Shown here: in pieces, positions 29,597-36,309 of the stretch
Layout of the letters: each line of letters opens with the position of its first letter
How positions within the stretch are numbered: the stretch's first letter is position 1
Virus record (IMG/VR): IMGVR_UViG_3300013126_002828
Span: 1-36,309 of that record
Source: a virus
Direction: 5' to 3' (one strand)
Length of the DNA stretch: 36,309 bases
The notes under the pieces: model-generated
The model's input: only the letters and a program-made list of their open reading frames with translations
Databases searched by the model: none
What the model was told of the DNA's origin: nothing
Program-made: the position numbers and the translations under genes

Positions 29597-30694
29597 TTAG
29601 TTACCTGCCTCTACAATGTATTTACCATACTTCTTGTGGAACTCATCAAAGTTTTTAAGTTGGCTGGGTTCAATCGGAAGCTTGTAAGTCTTAAGGGCAA
29701 TCTTAGCACCCATAACAACCAATTCAGTCTCAAAGTTTGCCATGATATAGTTGAAAAAGTTATTAGCCATTTCATGGAACTTTTTGTTATCTGCTTTCTT
29801 GTTATCAATAGCATCACGCAATTCGTAACACATACTGATGGTCAATGAATACATAGCAGAAATTTCTTTGACTTGTAGATCCTTAACCTTACCACTGAGA
29901 ATATCACTGGGCTCGGGCATACGACCTGCTACTTTACGATGAGCCATAAACTTAGTAGCAAGACCATCACCAACTGAACCTGCTACAAGACTAAACAATG
30001 TATCATTATCATCATCCTCATCTTTAAGCAAATCGCTAACAAAAACCCAACTACGGGGAGTAGCAAAAGCGCGGCTAGAACTCTTACTATCAAAATCGTA
30101 TAGATCCTGTTTACTGAATGACAAGTAACCAACTACATCCTTATGAATGCCTTTGCCTACTGCCCAGTTTTGCCAACTAGAGAAATCGGGACGCATTTCA
30201 ATATGAACGAAACGATTAGCTAAGGGCATTGGCATACGATAAGTAACACCTTTGTCACTATCACGATTACCAGCAGCAACAATAACAACATTGTCGGGCA
30301 GAATATATTTACCAATACGGCGATTCAATACAAGTTGATAACCTGCAGCTTGAACTGCGGGAGGAGCACTGTTCATTTCATCAAGGAAAAGAACAATAAT
30401 TGGATATTGACTAGCAAGTTCCTGATCAGGCAAATCAATCGGAGGAGCCCAATCCATTTTGTTTAGGTCACGATTGAAGAAGGGAATACCACGAATGTCA
30501 GTAGGTTCCATTTGAGCCATACGCAAATCAATCATAAAGCCACCGAGTTCCTCAGTTACTTCACTAACTACTTCAGACTTACCGATACCGGGAGGGCCCC
30601 ACAAGAAAACTGGACGCTTCGCATCAAACGCTTTAAGCAATGCTCTGCGTGCCTGCACACTAGTAACAGTGTGATTATCAGAAACTTTAGTCAT
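29597..30694 (-). CDS. MoxR-like AAA+ ATPase
   Basis: This 365-residue AAA+ protein has Walker A WGPPGIGKSE near residue 33, Walker B VLFLDEMNSAPP near 103, sensor 1 VAAGNRDSD and the arginine-finger region PLANRFVHI, all typical of the MoxR branch. MoxR ATPases remodel or activate partner proteins together with a VWA-domain protein, and the VWA gene follows. ATG with AGGAG fixes the start. Phage MoxR/VWA pairs are known from T4-like cyanophages; their role in infection is not established. Confidence 0.9.
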   Translation of the reverse strand: MTKVSDNHTVTSVQARRALLKAFDAKRPVFLWGPPGIGKSEVVSEVTEELGGFMIDLRMAQMEPTDIRGIPFFNRDLNKMDWAPPIDLPDQELASQYPIIVLFLDEMNSAPPAVQAAGYQLVLNRRIGKYILPDNVVIVAAGNRDSDKGVTYRMPMPLANRFVHIEMRPDFSSWQNWAVGKGIHKDVVGYLSFSKQDLYDFDSKSSSRAFATPRSWVFVSDLLKDEDDDNDTLFSLVAGSVGDGLATKFMAHRKVAGRMPEPSDILSGKVKDLQVKEISAMYSLTISMCYELRDAIDNKKADNKKFHEMANNFFNYIMANFETELVVMGAKIALKTYKLPIEPSQLKNFDEFHKKYGKYIVEAGN

Positions 30695-30725
30695 ATTAAC
30701 TCCTATTGAATATTTAAGAAAAGCT

Positions 30726-30755
30726 AGTATAGCAAAAACACTGATTTATTGTCAA
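30726..30755 (-). promoter_or_regulatory. Promoter P2 (repeat family) for moxR-like gene
   Basis: Minus strand TTGACA (30750-30755), then ATAAATCA and a total 18-base spacer, and TATACT (30726-30731). The leader to the MoxR ATG is about 25 bases and carries the Shine-Dalgarno. Confidence 0.75.
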
Positions 30756-30758
30756 ATA

Positions 30759-31016
30759 TCACATTGACCAATATGCTTCACTACTTGGATTCAAACACCA
30801 TGGGGTGTTACTATCAATTTCAACTTCTACACCAGTCATCAAATTCTTAACTGTTTTGCGAGTGACCACACGGCGCTCATATGTCTCCATATCAGCAAAT
30901 GTATAGTATACATCACCTGCTTTACGATTCATACATGTAGCACTACGCTTAGCCGAACTTCTTAATTCAAAGGTCTTGACAATTTGTGTGCTTGCTTTGT
31001 GATAAACGACAAACAT
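30759..31016 (-). CDS. Small conserved phage protein
   Basis: This 85-residue protein starts MFVVYHKASTQIVKTFELRS and ends NTPWCLNPSSEAYWSM, a C-terminal pattern I recall as frequent in small T4-like cyanophage proteins. AAGGAG lies six bases upstream. It follows the 98-residue gene by ten bases and ends just before promoter P2. The basic middle (RSSAKRSATCMNRKAGD) suggests nucleic-acid contact, but no function is known. Confidence 0.8.
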   Translation of the reverse strand: MFVVYHKASTQIVKTFELRSSAKRSATCMNRKAGDVYYTFADMETYERRVVTRKTVKNLMTGVEVEIDSNTPWCLNPSSEAYWSM

Positions 31017-31026
31017 AATTAGCTCC

Positions 31027-31323
31027 TTAGGCTAGAACCAATTCTTTTGCGGGGTATGTGATATGACCCTCGTACTGTAGTTGGCTACGCTCAAATTGTG
31101 TGAGGTAGCTGTCCTCAACCACGTTCCAGCATATGATGGACTCACGGAGATAATCGGTGTCGGACTCGATTTGGTCGCGGAGACTAAGGACGACCTCCGT
31201 GACTGTGTTGAAATCGGTAAAGTTTGGTACCACATAATCTTCGCCTCCTTTGGCTTTCCAGTAGGGTTTTTCAGCAGACCCGTAGTTTTCGTAAACTTGT
31301 GTAGTGATAAGTAACTTAGACAT
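31027..31323 (-). CDS. Small conserved phage protein
   Basis: This 98-residue protein starts MSKLLITTQVYENYGSAEKP, then YWKAKGGEDYVV, a beginning that I recall from conserved small proteins of T4-like phages. It has its own promoter (P3) and a GGAG Shine-Dalgarno. No catalytic motif is visible; the likely time of expression is early, from the sigma70 promoter. Confidence 0.8.
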   Translation of the reverse strand: MSKLLITTQVYENYGSAEKPYWKAKGGEDYVVPNFTDFNTVTEVVLSLRDQIESDTDYLRESIICWNVVEDSYLTQFERSQLQYEGHITYPAKELVLA

Positions 31324-31354
31324 TTGTATCTCCGTTGTTTCAGACTATACCGTT

Positions 31355-31383
31355 ATTATAACACCTTGACCATTTATTGTCAA
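31355..31383 (-). promoter_or_regulatory. Promoter P3 (repeat family)
   Basis: Minus strand TTGACA (31378-31383), 17-base spacer starting ATAAATGG, TATAAT (31355-31360). The leader continues GGTATAGTCTGAAA, a sequence partly shared with P4 and P5. It drives the 98-residue protein gene. Confidence 0.85.
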
Positions 31384-31389
31384 GTGTCT

Positions 31390-31494
31390 TAGATTGCTTT
31401 GAAAAGGGTCACCAAAAAGACTAAACTACCTGAACTTAAAATCCCTAACAAAAAATCTTTTCTTGCTTGTCTGTCTCTCTGTTTTCACACTATA
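31390..31494 (-). other. Gene-less stretch downstream of promoter P4
   Basis: Between the stop of the 115-residue gene (31530) and the start of the 98-residue gene (31323) there are 206 bases with two full promoters. The roughly 100 bases transcribed from P4 before P3 contain no ATG-started ORF with a Shine-Dalgarno. Only a TTG-started 20-codon hydrophobic frame (LLGILSSGSLVFLVTLF) is present. It could code for a small RNA or membrane peptide, or be only an upstream tandem leader. Confidence 0.35.
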
Positions 31495-31499
31495 CCCAT

Positions 31500-31528
31500 A
31501 TTATATAGCCTTACCCATTTATTGTCAA
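31500..31528 (-). promoter_or_regulatory. Promoter P4 (repeat family), no clear gene behind it
   Basis: Minus strand TTGACA (31523-31528), 17-base spacer starting ATAAATGGG, TATAAT (31500-31505), a perfect sigma70 consensus. The next ORF start is about 180 bases away, behind a second promoter (P3). Confidence 0.85.
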
Positions 31529-31529
31529 C

Positions 31530-31877
31530 CTATGCCATTATCCAATTTTCTTCATTTTCCAAGATTACTGATTCGGACCCGTCATACTCATGTATGCGAA
31601 ACTTAGTTCCAATTGGTACCCAGCATATGTTCAAATCTATTGACCCACCATCATGGAAACCATCCATAAGTACCCCATATTTGGTTTCCAAATCAGGGTA
31701 CTCCCCTTCTTTCCCATTTTCAACCCACGCAACTATTTCAGGGTCAAAAATTAATTTTTGTGCTAATTCAGGGTCAGCCCAAGTAGACCAACCAGCTCCA
31801 AATCCTGGGCTGTATAATACTGCTACTTTCCCATCACGGACTACCCGCTCTGCCAAAACATATAGACTATTTGTCAT
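31530..31877 (-). CDS. Unknown phage protein, 115 residues
   Basis: This protein starts MTNSLYVLAERVVRDGKVAV and contains SPGFGAGWSTWADPELAQKL and GVLMDGFHDGGSIDLNICWV. It looks like a complete small globular alpha/beta protein. It follows the 89-residue gene by two bases, so translation is probably coupled from promoter P5. I do not recognise its function. Confidence 0.78.
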   Translation of the reverse strand: MTNSLYVLAERVVRDGKVAVLYSPGFGAGWSTWADPELAQKLIFDPEIVAWVENGKEGEYPDLETKYGVLMDGFHDGGSIDLNICWVPIGTKFRIHEYDGSESVILENEENWIMA

Positions 31878-31879
31878 AA

Positions 31880-32149
31880 TTAGACCAAATCTACCTGAAC
31901 ATCAATTTCGACCCGCTTACTATCATGGTCATATACTGACATGCGAGTACCAAAACCACTTGGACGACGGTCTACTGGTAGTAACTGATTGAACCCTAAT
32001 GAGGTTAGTGCTGAAGTAACCGCGATCCTTTGGCTATGAAAACACATATCAAAAGCACCACGAACCGTAGTATAGAAACCAACACCATTAACAATAACAC
32101 GGATTTTTTGGCTATTGTCAAGACCAGTAATCAATCGCTTTGTACGCAT
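31880..32149 (-). CDS. Unknown phage protein, 89 residues
   Basis: This protein begins MRTKRLITGLDNSQKIRVIV and includes AFDMCFHSQRIAVTSALTSL and a C-terminal beta-like EIDVQVDLV. TAGGAG lies seven bases upstream and promoter P5 about 30 bases upstream. Basic at the start and acidic at the end; no family is recognised. Confidence 0.75.
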   Translation of the reverse strand: MRTKRLITGLDNSQKIRVIVNGVGFYTTVRGAFDMCFHSQRIAVTSALTSLGFNQLLPVDRRPSGFGTRMSVYDHDSKRVEIDVQVDLV

Positions 32150-32178
32150 TACAATCTCCTAAATTTCAGTATACCGTT

Positions 32179-32207
32179 AGTATATCACCAAACCCATTTA
32201 TTGTCAA
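32179..32207 (-). promoter_or_regulatory. Promoter P5 (repeat family)
   Basis: Minus strand TTGACA (32202-32207), 17-base spacer starting ATAAATGGG, TATACT (32179-32184), then the leader AACGGTATACTGAAA, close to that of P3. It drives the 89- and 115-residue genes. Confidence 0.82.
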
Positions 32208-32437
32208 CCTACGACAATTACCCTAGGATCGGTATCATTGTCTAAGAAGTGATTTCCTTGGGTAGGAGCAGTAAAATAGTCTGTAGTAAACTTACGATCC
32301 TCATTACCTAGCCAAACACGCTTGATAAATTTGGCCCTAAAAGTTCCGTCGAAATGTATCCCTGTGACTTTTCCAATCATGTAGCAATTTTGTACACCTG
32401 GGAAATCTAAAGACTTAACAATATCACCAACTTTCAT
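32204..32437 (-). CDS. Small phage protein, 77 residues
   Basis: The start is ATG 32437 (MKVGDIVKSLDFPGVQNCYM), six bases after GGGGA; an in-frame ATG at 32452 lacks this. The product (IGKVTGIHFDGTFRAKF, ending DPRVIVVG) looks like a small beta-barrel, of a type I recall in T4-like cyanophages. It is transcribed from promoter P6. The function is unknown. Confidence 0.78.
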   Translation of the reverse strand: MKVGDIVKSLDFPGVQNCYMIGKVTGIHFDGTFRAKFIKRVWLGNEDRKFTTDYFTAPTQGNHFLDNDTDPRVIVVG

Positions 32438-32470
32438 TGCTATCCCCGTCAATTAACTTTCAATATGAAC

Positions 32471-32499
32471 ATTATATATCCATGCCCATTTATTGTCAA
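32471..32499 (-). promoter_or_regulatory. Promoter P6 (repeat family)
   Basis: Minus strand TTGACA (32494-32499), 17-base spacer starting ATAAATGGG, TATAAT (32471-32476). The ATG of the 77-residue gene is 34 bases downstream of the -10. It stands in the 107-base gap behind the giant gene. Confidence 0.85.
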
Positions 32500-32559
32500 G
32501 TAAAATTACTGGATAGAATTGTTGTTTTTTACTCTTAGGCTTATACTAAAGTATTATAG

Positions 32560-35500
32560 TCAAGGCTTAAGTAGTGGGGGAATTCCTGCTCTATTAGTTT
32601 TAAAGCCAAAAGCTTTAGCGTTTTTTTGTATGCTATCGGGCTTTATGTCAACTGTTAATGCTGTTTTATAGCGTGGATCGTTTGCTTGTTTTTTGCTAGG
32701 AATATATCCTGAACTTTCCTTCATATTATTACCCAAGTCATCAAGACCAAAATCTGTTGGTGGAACATATTTATCATTATGTTGTTTGATATGGTTAACT
32801 AAGTCCGCTAAATCTCTGAAGCCACGATTTTCAAGTTCTTGGTCAACATCAAGAAATTCTTTGCCGCCCCACTTATATAGGGCCAACACCATATCATCTA
32901 CATCTTGCTTCTCGTTTATCCCATTGATAACATAACCCACAATGGCGTCCCAGTTGGTATCTTGCCGATCTTGGTCTAAATCACTCATTACACCTTCCGC
33001 CACACCTTGCTGACCTTGGCTCATTCGGTGTAGAGTGTTTAACTCGTCCATCATTGCCCTGCCTGCTTGTTTAACATCGCCAGTGTGTTTCATTACGGTA
33101 TAACCTGTTTCAATAGCAGCCAACATTTCATCTTTGCTGGGCTTCCATCCTTGAACATTCTTTTCGTAGAATCGCATCATTTGCGGCAGAGTTGCTAATA
33201 ACTTTTCTTTGTATGCTTCTGCGTCCAAGCCTTCCGCCACACCTTGCTTGTTTTCGTTCATACCTTCCGCACCGTATTGAGCAATTTTACCTGCTTGGTG
33301 CAATTTCTTTACTTGTTTGAATACTTTGTTTATATCATCAGTTACCCGAACTGTCCACCCTTGATCAGCGATATATTTGAATGGATCACCAATGGGAATT
33401 TGCTTAATAAAATTACCAGGATTTTCACTAAACCATTCGCCTGTTGGCAATTTTCTAAAATTTGCGGCATTAAATACAGTGAGGTAAGTTTTACGATTAC
33501 GCATTGCTGGTATATCTTTTCTGTCAAAATAAACAATTGGTTCACCGTTTTGTGTAAATTCTACATAGCGTGTTTCATGAGCATTACCTGTGGCATACAG
33601 TGCTGTTCTACGAGGATCACCAGCAAATAACCCTTTAGTAGTTTTAGTTTTAAGATTTTTATTCTTCCAATAACTATCATCGTCTGTATCTAAACCACTT
33701 TGACTCCAATCATCTGTATGTCTATATGTTTTAAGATTAGAAGCAAAATCTGTAATAGGTTTACTATCAATTCTTGTAACTGTTGCCCCTTCCGCAACAC
33801 CTTGCTTTAATGGTTTTTTAAATTCAGGATTTGGAGGTGGACCGTTTGGATCATAATCCTCCATAGCTTTAATTTCATTTAACTTATTATTGATTAAGCC
33901 CCAGAATGGATCCGTTATAACTAATGTGCCATCTTTTCTACGCATTACATTTTCAGTATGTAAGTCCCAACCCATGTTGTTTGCTAAGCCATACTCATAC
34001 AATCCTACCATTGTTTGATAAAGTTGTTGATAATATTTTAATTTGTTTTTATCAGTCATCGCTAAAGTTTGCCAAGCTTTAGCAAATTTCTTAGGAGCAT
34101 TATTTTTTGCCTTATAATATAGTACTATAGGATCATTACCGAAATAATCATAAGTCTCTGGATCACCCATATGATCCTCAACTTCCGACCATGGCGTTTT
34201 ACTAGCAGCAAACTCACTAAATGCCCAAATGATAGCTTCTTCTAAAGTATTTTTCTTATATGGATAAAGTTGCTCCATACTAATTTGTAAAAATGTTCTA
34301 TCTCCAATCTTAAATCTAGCATAGTCTTTGCCTTGTATTGGAATAAATTTAGGTAAGAATATATTGCCTTTATTTTGTTTTACAAAGTTGTAGAATTTAA
34401 TAAAAGTTTTTTCTGCGTTATAAAAATCTTTATTTAAATCTTTCATATCTTCTAGATCAGGCATGATAATTTTTATAACTGATCCTTGATCTCTTACATA
34501 AACTGCCGCATCGACCCCTGCCCCTATTTTTTTATACCCAGCCTGCCTAAGTTTTTGATCAATTTCTCTACCTTCTTTACTGTATTCATCTTCTTCATTT
34601 AGTGTTTCATGTAATAACATAACTGGATAACCACTAGCCATACCTATTGTTTCAAATCCGTAATTTTTATACCAATTGGTTAAATCAAATTTGTTTTGTT
34701 CACTAGTATCACTTATTAACAAAATTGCTTCAGCCCCATCTTCATAAGCGTCATCAATTGCTTTATCAAAAATTTCTCTTCCTATACCCTTACTACGATG
34801 TTCCTCGTTAACATAAAAGTTTTTAAGTATAGCTATTCTACTAAATTTTTTACTTAATAGTTGTGCTAGTTTTTGGTCTGCCTTTTGGCTACTTAAATAG
34901 TTTGCTAAATTAGGTTTCGTTGTGTCAACAACATATCCCTCAATACTACCATAATCATTACTACTGCTAATATTAGATTCAACTAATTTATTGCCAGAAT
35001 CACTTGGCAATAAATCAATCATTACGCTAATTTTATGAGGAGCTACATTTTGAAACTTTTGTCTAGCTAATCGTAGTGCCTCATTTTCACTACTTGCTAC
35101 AACACTTCCAATCATCTTTTTAGTTTGCCATGGAGGAGCATTCTTTGGTTGGTCATATACAACATACTTTTTAGGACTGTGCTGTTTATTTCTAGCTTCT
35201 TTTTCTCGGGTTGTAGTTGCTGGAATCTGTTCAGCACCTGTAGGAACTTTTCTTGGCTTTGGTGGTTGTGCTGGATTATCTAATTTTCTATCATTAGCTA
35301 TAATTTCTACATCATACCAATATGGATCATATTTTTGACGAACTTCTTTTTTAATTTCATCGTAACTGCCATACATTTTTTGAATTTCTACAGCATTATT
35401 ATTAAACTTATCGTAAACATATACAAAATAGTCAGGTGGAACTGTTACGCCAATCGTATTAACACGAATCTTTCCTTGCCCTACCTGATTGATTTTTCCT

Positions 35501-36309
35501 TGATTTCCAAAGGATAACGGATCAGTTAATACAAGTTGTGGTCCATATTTCGTTCTACGCACCATAACATTACCACTATGTAAATCTTCTCCATAACCAG
35601 TTTTTTTAAGATACCTTATAATATTGATTGCTTCTATCAATTGCGGATCTTTAATACTATTACCTTTAATATCTGTGTAATTAGGATCACTAATAGTTTT
35701 TATTATATAACGGAATAATTCATCTATAATAATTTCTTTATAAGGTACACCTTTTCTTCCAACCAACTGTCTAAATTCTTCTATACTATCAAGTTGAACA
35801 TCTAATGCTTTACTAAAAATCATAAGCAATTCATCTTCTTCAAGGTCTTGCCATTTACTTAACTTTTCCATGTCCAATTCAAAATATGGAGCAGCTCTTT
35901 TAGGCTTTACTATATTGGCATTGTAAACTTGTGGTAGATAAGGATTATCGTTCTGATCCTTTAATGACATTAACCTATTAATATATGCGTAATAACCGTC
36001 TAATGATGGTTTATCTTGGTCAAATCTAGATATTTTCTTTGCTGTACCTATGCCTAACTCACTCTCTGGTTGGTCATAAACTTTACCAAAGTATCCACTT
36101 CCCAATTTAGGTTGTGTCTTGGATATTGCTGCTGCTCGTTGTTTTTGAGTTGGGCCTTGTGTAACTGGAATATCTTCATCAAGATCACCCTCTTTTACAA
36201 AATCATCAGGTGGTATAGTAACTCCCATTGTGTTAACACGAATCTTTCCTTGTTCTACCTGATCAATTTGTGCTTGATTACCAAATGATAACGGATCCGT
36301 TATTACAAG
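32560..36309 (-). CDS. Giant modular protein (5' end outside window): kinase-like repeats, GNAT domain, protease-site-like linkers
   Basis: The frame is open to the right edge, so at least 1,249 codons belong to it; an internal ATG at 36228 is not the start. Numbered from that ATG: residues about 40-245 are kinase-like (LGSGYFGKVYD, EDLHSGNVMVRR, LVLTDPLSFG), and the stretch before residue 1 is the end of another copy. About 425-545 is a GNAT acetyltransferase (FYVNEEHRSKGIGREIF, NWYKNYGFETIG). About 560-780 is a second, divergent kinase-like domain (KKIGAGVDAAVYV, MGWDLHTENVMRR, LVITDPFWG). QGVAEG follows at 33787-33804, then an unrecognised domain (LFAGDPRRTALYATGN). Two more QGVAEG motifs (33229-33246, 32992-33009) delimit small helical modules. 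The C-terminus (ESSGYIPSKKQANDPRYKTA, ending AGIPPLLKP) recurs in other aquatic phages as I remember. A packaged polyprotein is a reasonable inference. Confidence 0.8.
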   Translation of the reverse strand, partial: LVITDPLSFGNQAQIDQVEQGKIRVNTMGVTIPPDDFVKEGDLDEDIPVTQGPTQKQRAAAISKTQPKLGSGYFGKVYDQPESELGIGTAKKISRFDQDKPSLDGYYAYINRLMSLKDQNDNPYLPQVYNANIVKPKRAAPYFELDMEKLSKWQDLEEDELLMIFSKALDVQLDSIEEFRQLVGRKGVPYKEIIIDELFRYIIKTISDPNYTDIKGNSIKDPQLIEAINIIRYLKKTGYGEDLHSGNVMVRRTKYGPQLVLTDPLSFGNQGKINQVGQGKIRVNTIGVTVPPDYFVYVYDKFNNNAVEIQKMYGSYDEIKKEVRQKYDPYWYDVEIIANDRKLDNPAQPPKPRKVPTGAEQIPATTTREKEARNKQHSPKKYVVYDQPKNAPPWQTKKMIGSVVASSENEALRLARQKFQNVAPHKISVMIDLLPSDSGNKLVESNISSSNDYGSIEGYVVDTTKPNLANYLSSQKADQKLAQLLSKKFSRIAILKNFYVNEEHRSKGIGREIFDKAIDDAYEDGAEAILLISDTSEQNKFDLTNWYKNYGFETIGMASGYPVMLLHETLNEEDEYSKEGREIDQKLRQAGYKKIGAGVDAAVYVRDQGSVIKIIMPDLEDMKDLNKDFYNAEKTFIKFYNFVKQNKGNIFLPKFIPIQGKDYARFKIGDRTFLQISMEQLYPYKKNTLEEAIIWAFSEFAASKTPWSEVEDHMGDPETYDYFGNDPIVLYYKAKNNAPKKFAKAWQTLAMTDKNKLKYYQQLYQTMVGLYEYGLANNMGWDLHTENVMRRKDGTLVITDPFWGLINNKLNEIKAMEDYDPNGPPPNPEFKKPLKQGVAEGATVTRIDSKPITDFASNLKTYRHTDDWSQSGLDTDDDSYWKNKNLKTKTTKGLFAGDPRRTALYATGNAHETRYVEFTQNGEPIVYFDRKDIPAMRNRKTYLTVFNAANFRKLPTGEWFSENPGNFIKQIPIGDPFKYIADQGWTVRVTDDINKVFKQVKKLHQAGKIAQYGAEGMNENKQGVAEGLDAEAYKEKLLATLPQMMRFYEKNVQGWKPSKDEMLAAIETGYTVMKHTGDVKQAGRAMMDELNTLHRMSQGQQGVAEGVMSDLDQDRQDTNWDAIVGYVINGINEKQDVDDMVLALYKWGGKEFLDVDQELENRGFRDLADLVNHIKQHNDKYVPPTDFGLDDLGNNMKESSGYIPSKKQANDPRYKTALTVDIKPDSIQKNAKAFGFKTNRAGIPPLLKP
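35431..35535 (-). repeat. Internal repeat of the giant gene, copy B
   Basis: This segment codes LVLTDPLSFGNQGKINQVGQ and GKIRVNTIGVTVPPD. It repeats the segment at 36205-36309, which codes LVITDPLSFGNQAQIDQVEQ and GKIRVNTMGVTIPPD. The offset is exactly 774 bases (258 codons), and identity is high at DNA level. It marks a tandem duplication of a kinase-like unit. Confidence 0.88.
36205..36309 (-). repeat. Internal repeat of the giant gene, copy A (cut by window edge)
   Basis: This copy matches 35431-35535. It shows that at least one more kinase-like unit lies to the right of the window. Confidence 0.85.

Noticed and set aside
31399-31992. Plus-strand ORF of 197 codons
   Set aside because: It lies antisense to promoters P4 and to the well-supported 115- and 89-residue genes, is rich in Ser/Pro/Thr as shadow frames are, and has no Shine-Dalgarno.
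29209-32499. The repeated ATTTATTGTCAA blocks as a CRISPR array or dispersed repeat element
   Set aside because: The spacing is irregular and gene-sized, and each block is the -35 part of a full promoter.
1-36309. tRNA genes, rRNA genes, transposons or a replication origin
   Set aside because: No cloverleaf ending in CCA-type arms, no transposase and no origin-like repeat cluster was noticed in the gaps; a dedicated scan was not possible.

Overview
This window looks like part of a T4-like (Tevenvirinae-related) tailed phage genome that is AT-rich and almost entirely coded on the minus strand. The markers are a UvsX recombinase, a UvsY-like mediator, a gp32-like ssDNA-binding protein, a gp17-type large terminase (carrying an intein), an i-spanin/o-spanin lysis pair, thymidylate synthase and a dihydrofolate reductase remnant. 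Many small proteins are of kinds I associate with T4-like cyanophages and other aquatic myoviruses. The host is not stated by the sequence. A BPSL0761-family gene and a proteobacterial-style PhoX/PstS pair, a Pho box and E. coli-like sigma70 promoters suggest an aquatic proteobacterium, perhaps a betaproteobacterium (inference).

Layout, in the direction of transcription (right to left). 36309-32560: 3' part of a giant modular protein with repeated kinase-like domains, a GNAT domain and recurring QGVAEG motifs. 32437-29234: a cluster of small early-type genes and a MoxR ATPase, punctuated by near-identical sigma70 promoters; a VWA/metallopeptidase gene follows. 27942-22281: small conserved genes, DHFR (broken) and thyA, invaded by three homing endonuclease genes. 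22317-20065: epimerase and aminotransferase for sugar-nucleotide metabolism. 20051-19026: spanins and a small lipoprotein. 18999-16407: a virion protein, an Ntn hydrolase and three paralogues starting with a capsid-targeting-like peptide. 16358-10085: methyltransferase, terminase with intein and a second long modular protein. 9933-5665: gp32, uvsX (with an HNH gene in front), uvsY and neighbours. 5587-1: a phosphate-stress block behind a Pho box: phoX, pstS, a PlcP-like phosphoesterase and an Agt-like glycosyltransferase.

Most notable: (1) the terminase intein contains a complete Vsr-like homing endonuclease gene in a different reading frame, while the terminase frame stays open across all of it; (2) two other homing endonuclease genes sit between two versions of the 3' end of their target gene (thyA and the VWA gene), as if each cassette brought a replacement tail; (3) the phage seems to carry a host-type phosphate-scavenging plus membrane-lipid-remodelling operon under PhoB control; (4) capsid-targeting-like N-termini and repeated V-x-E motifs suggest a set of packaged, protease-processed proteins, including kinase-like and acetyltransferase domains; (5) a family of six matching promoters.

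All functions come from reading the sequence and remembered family features; no database search was run.
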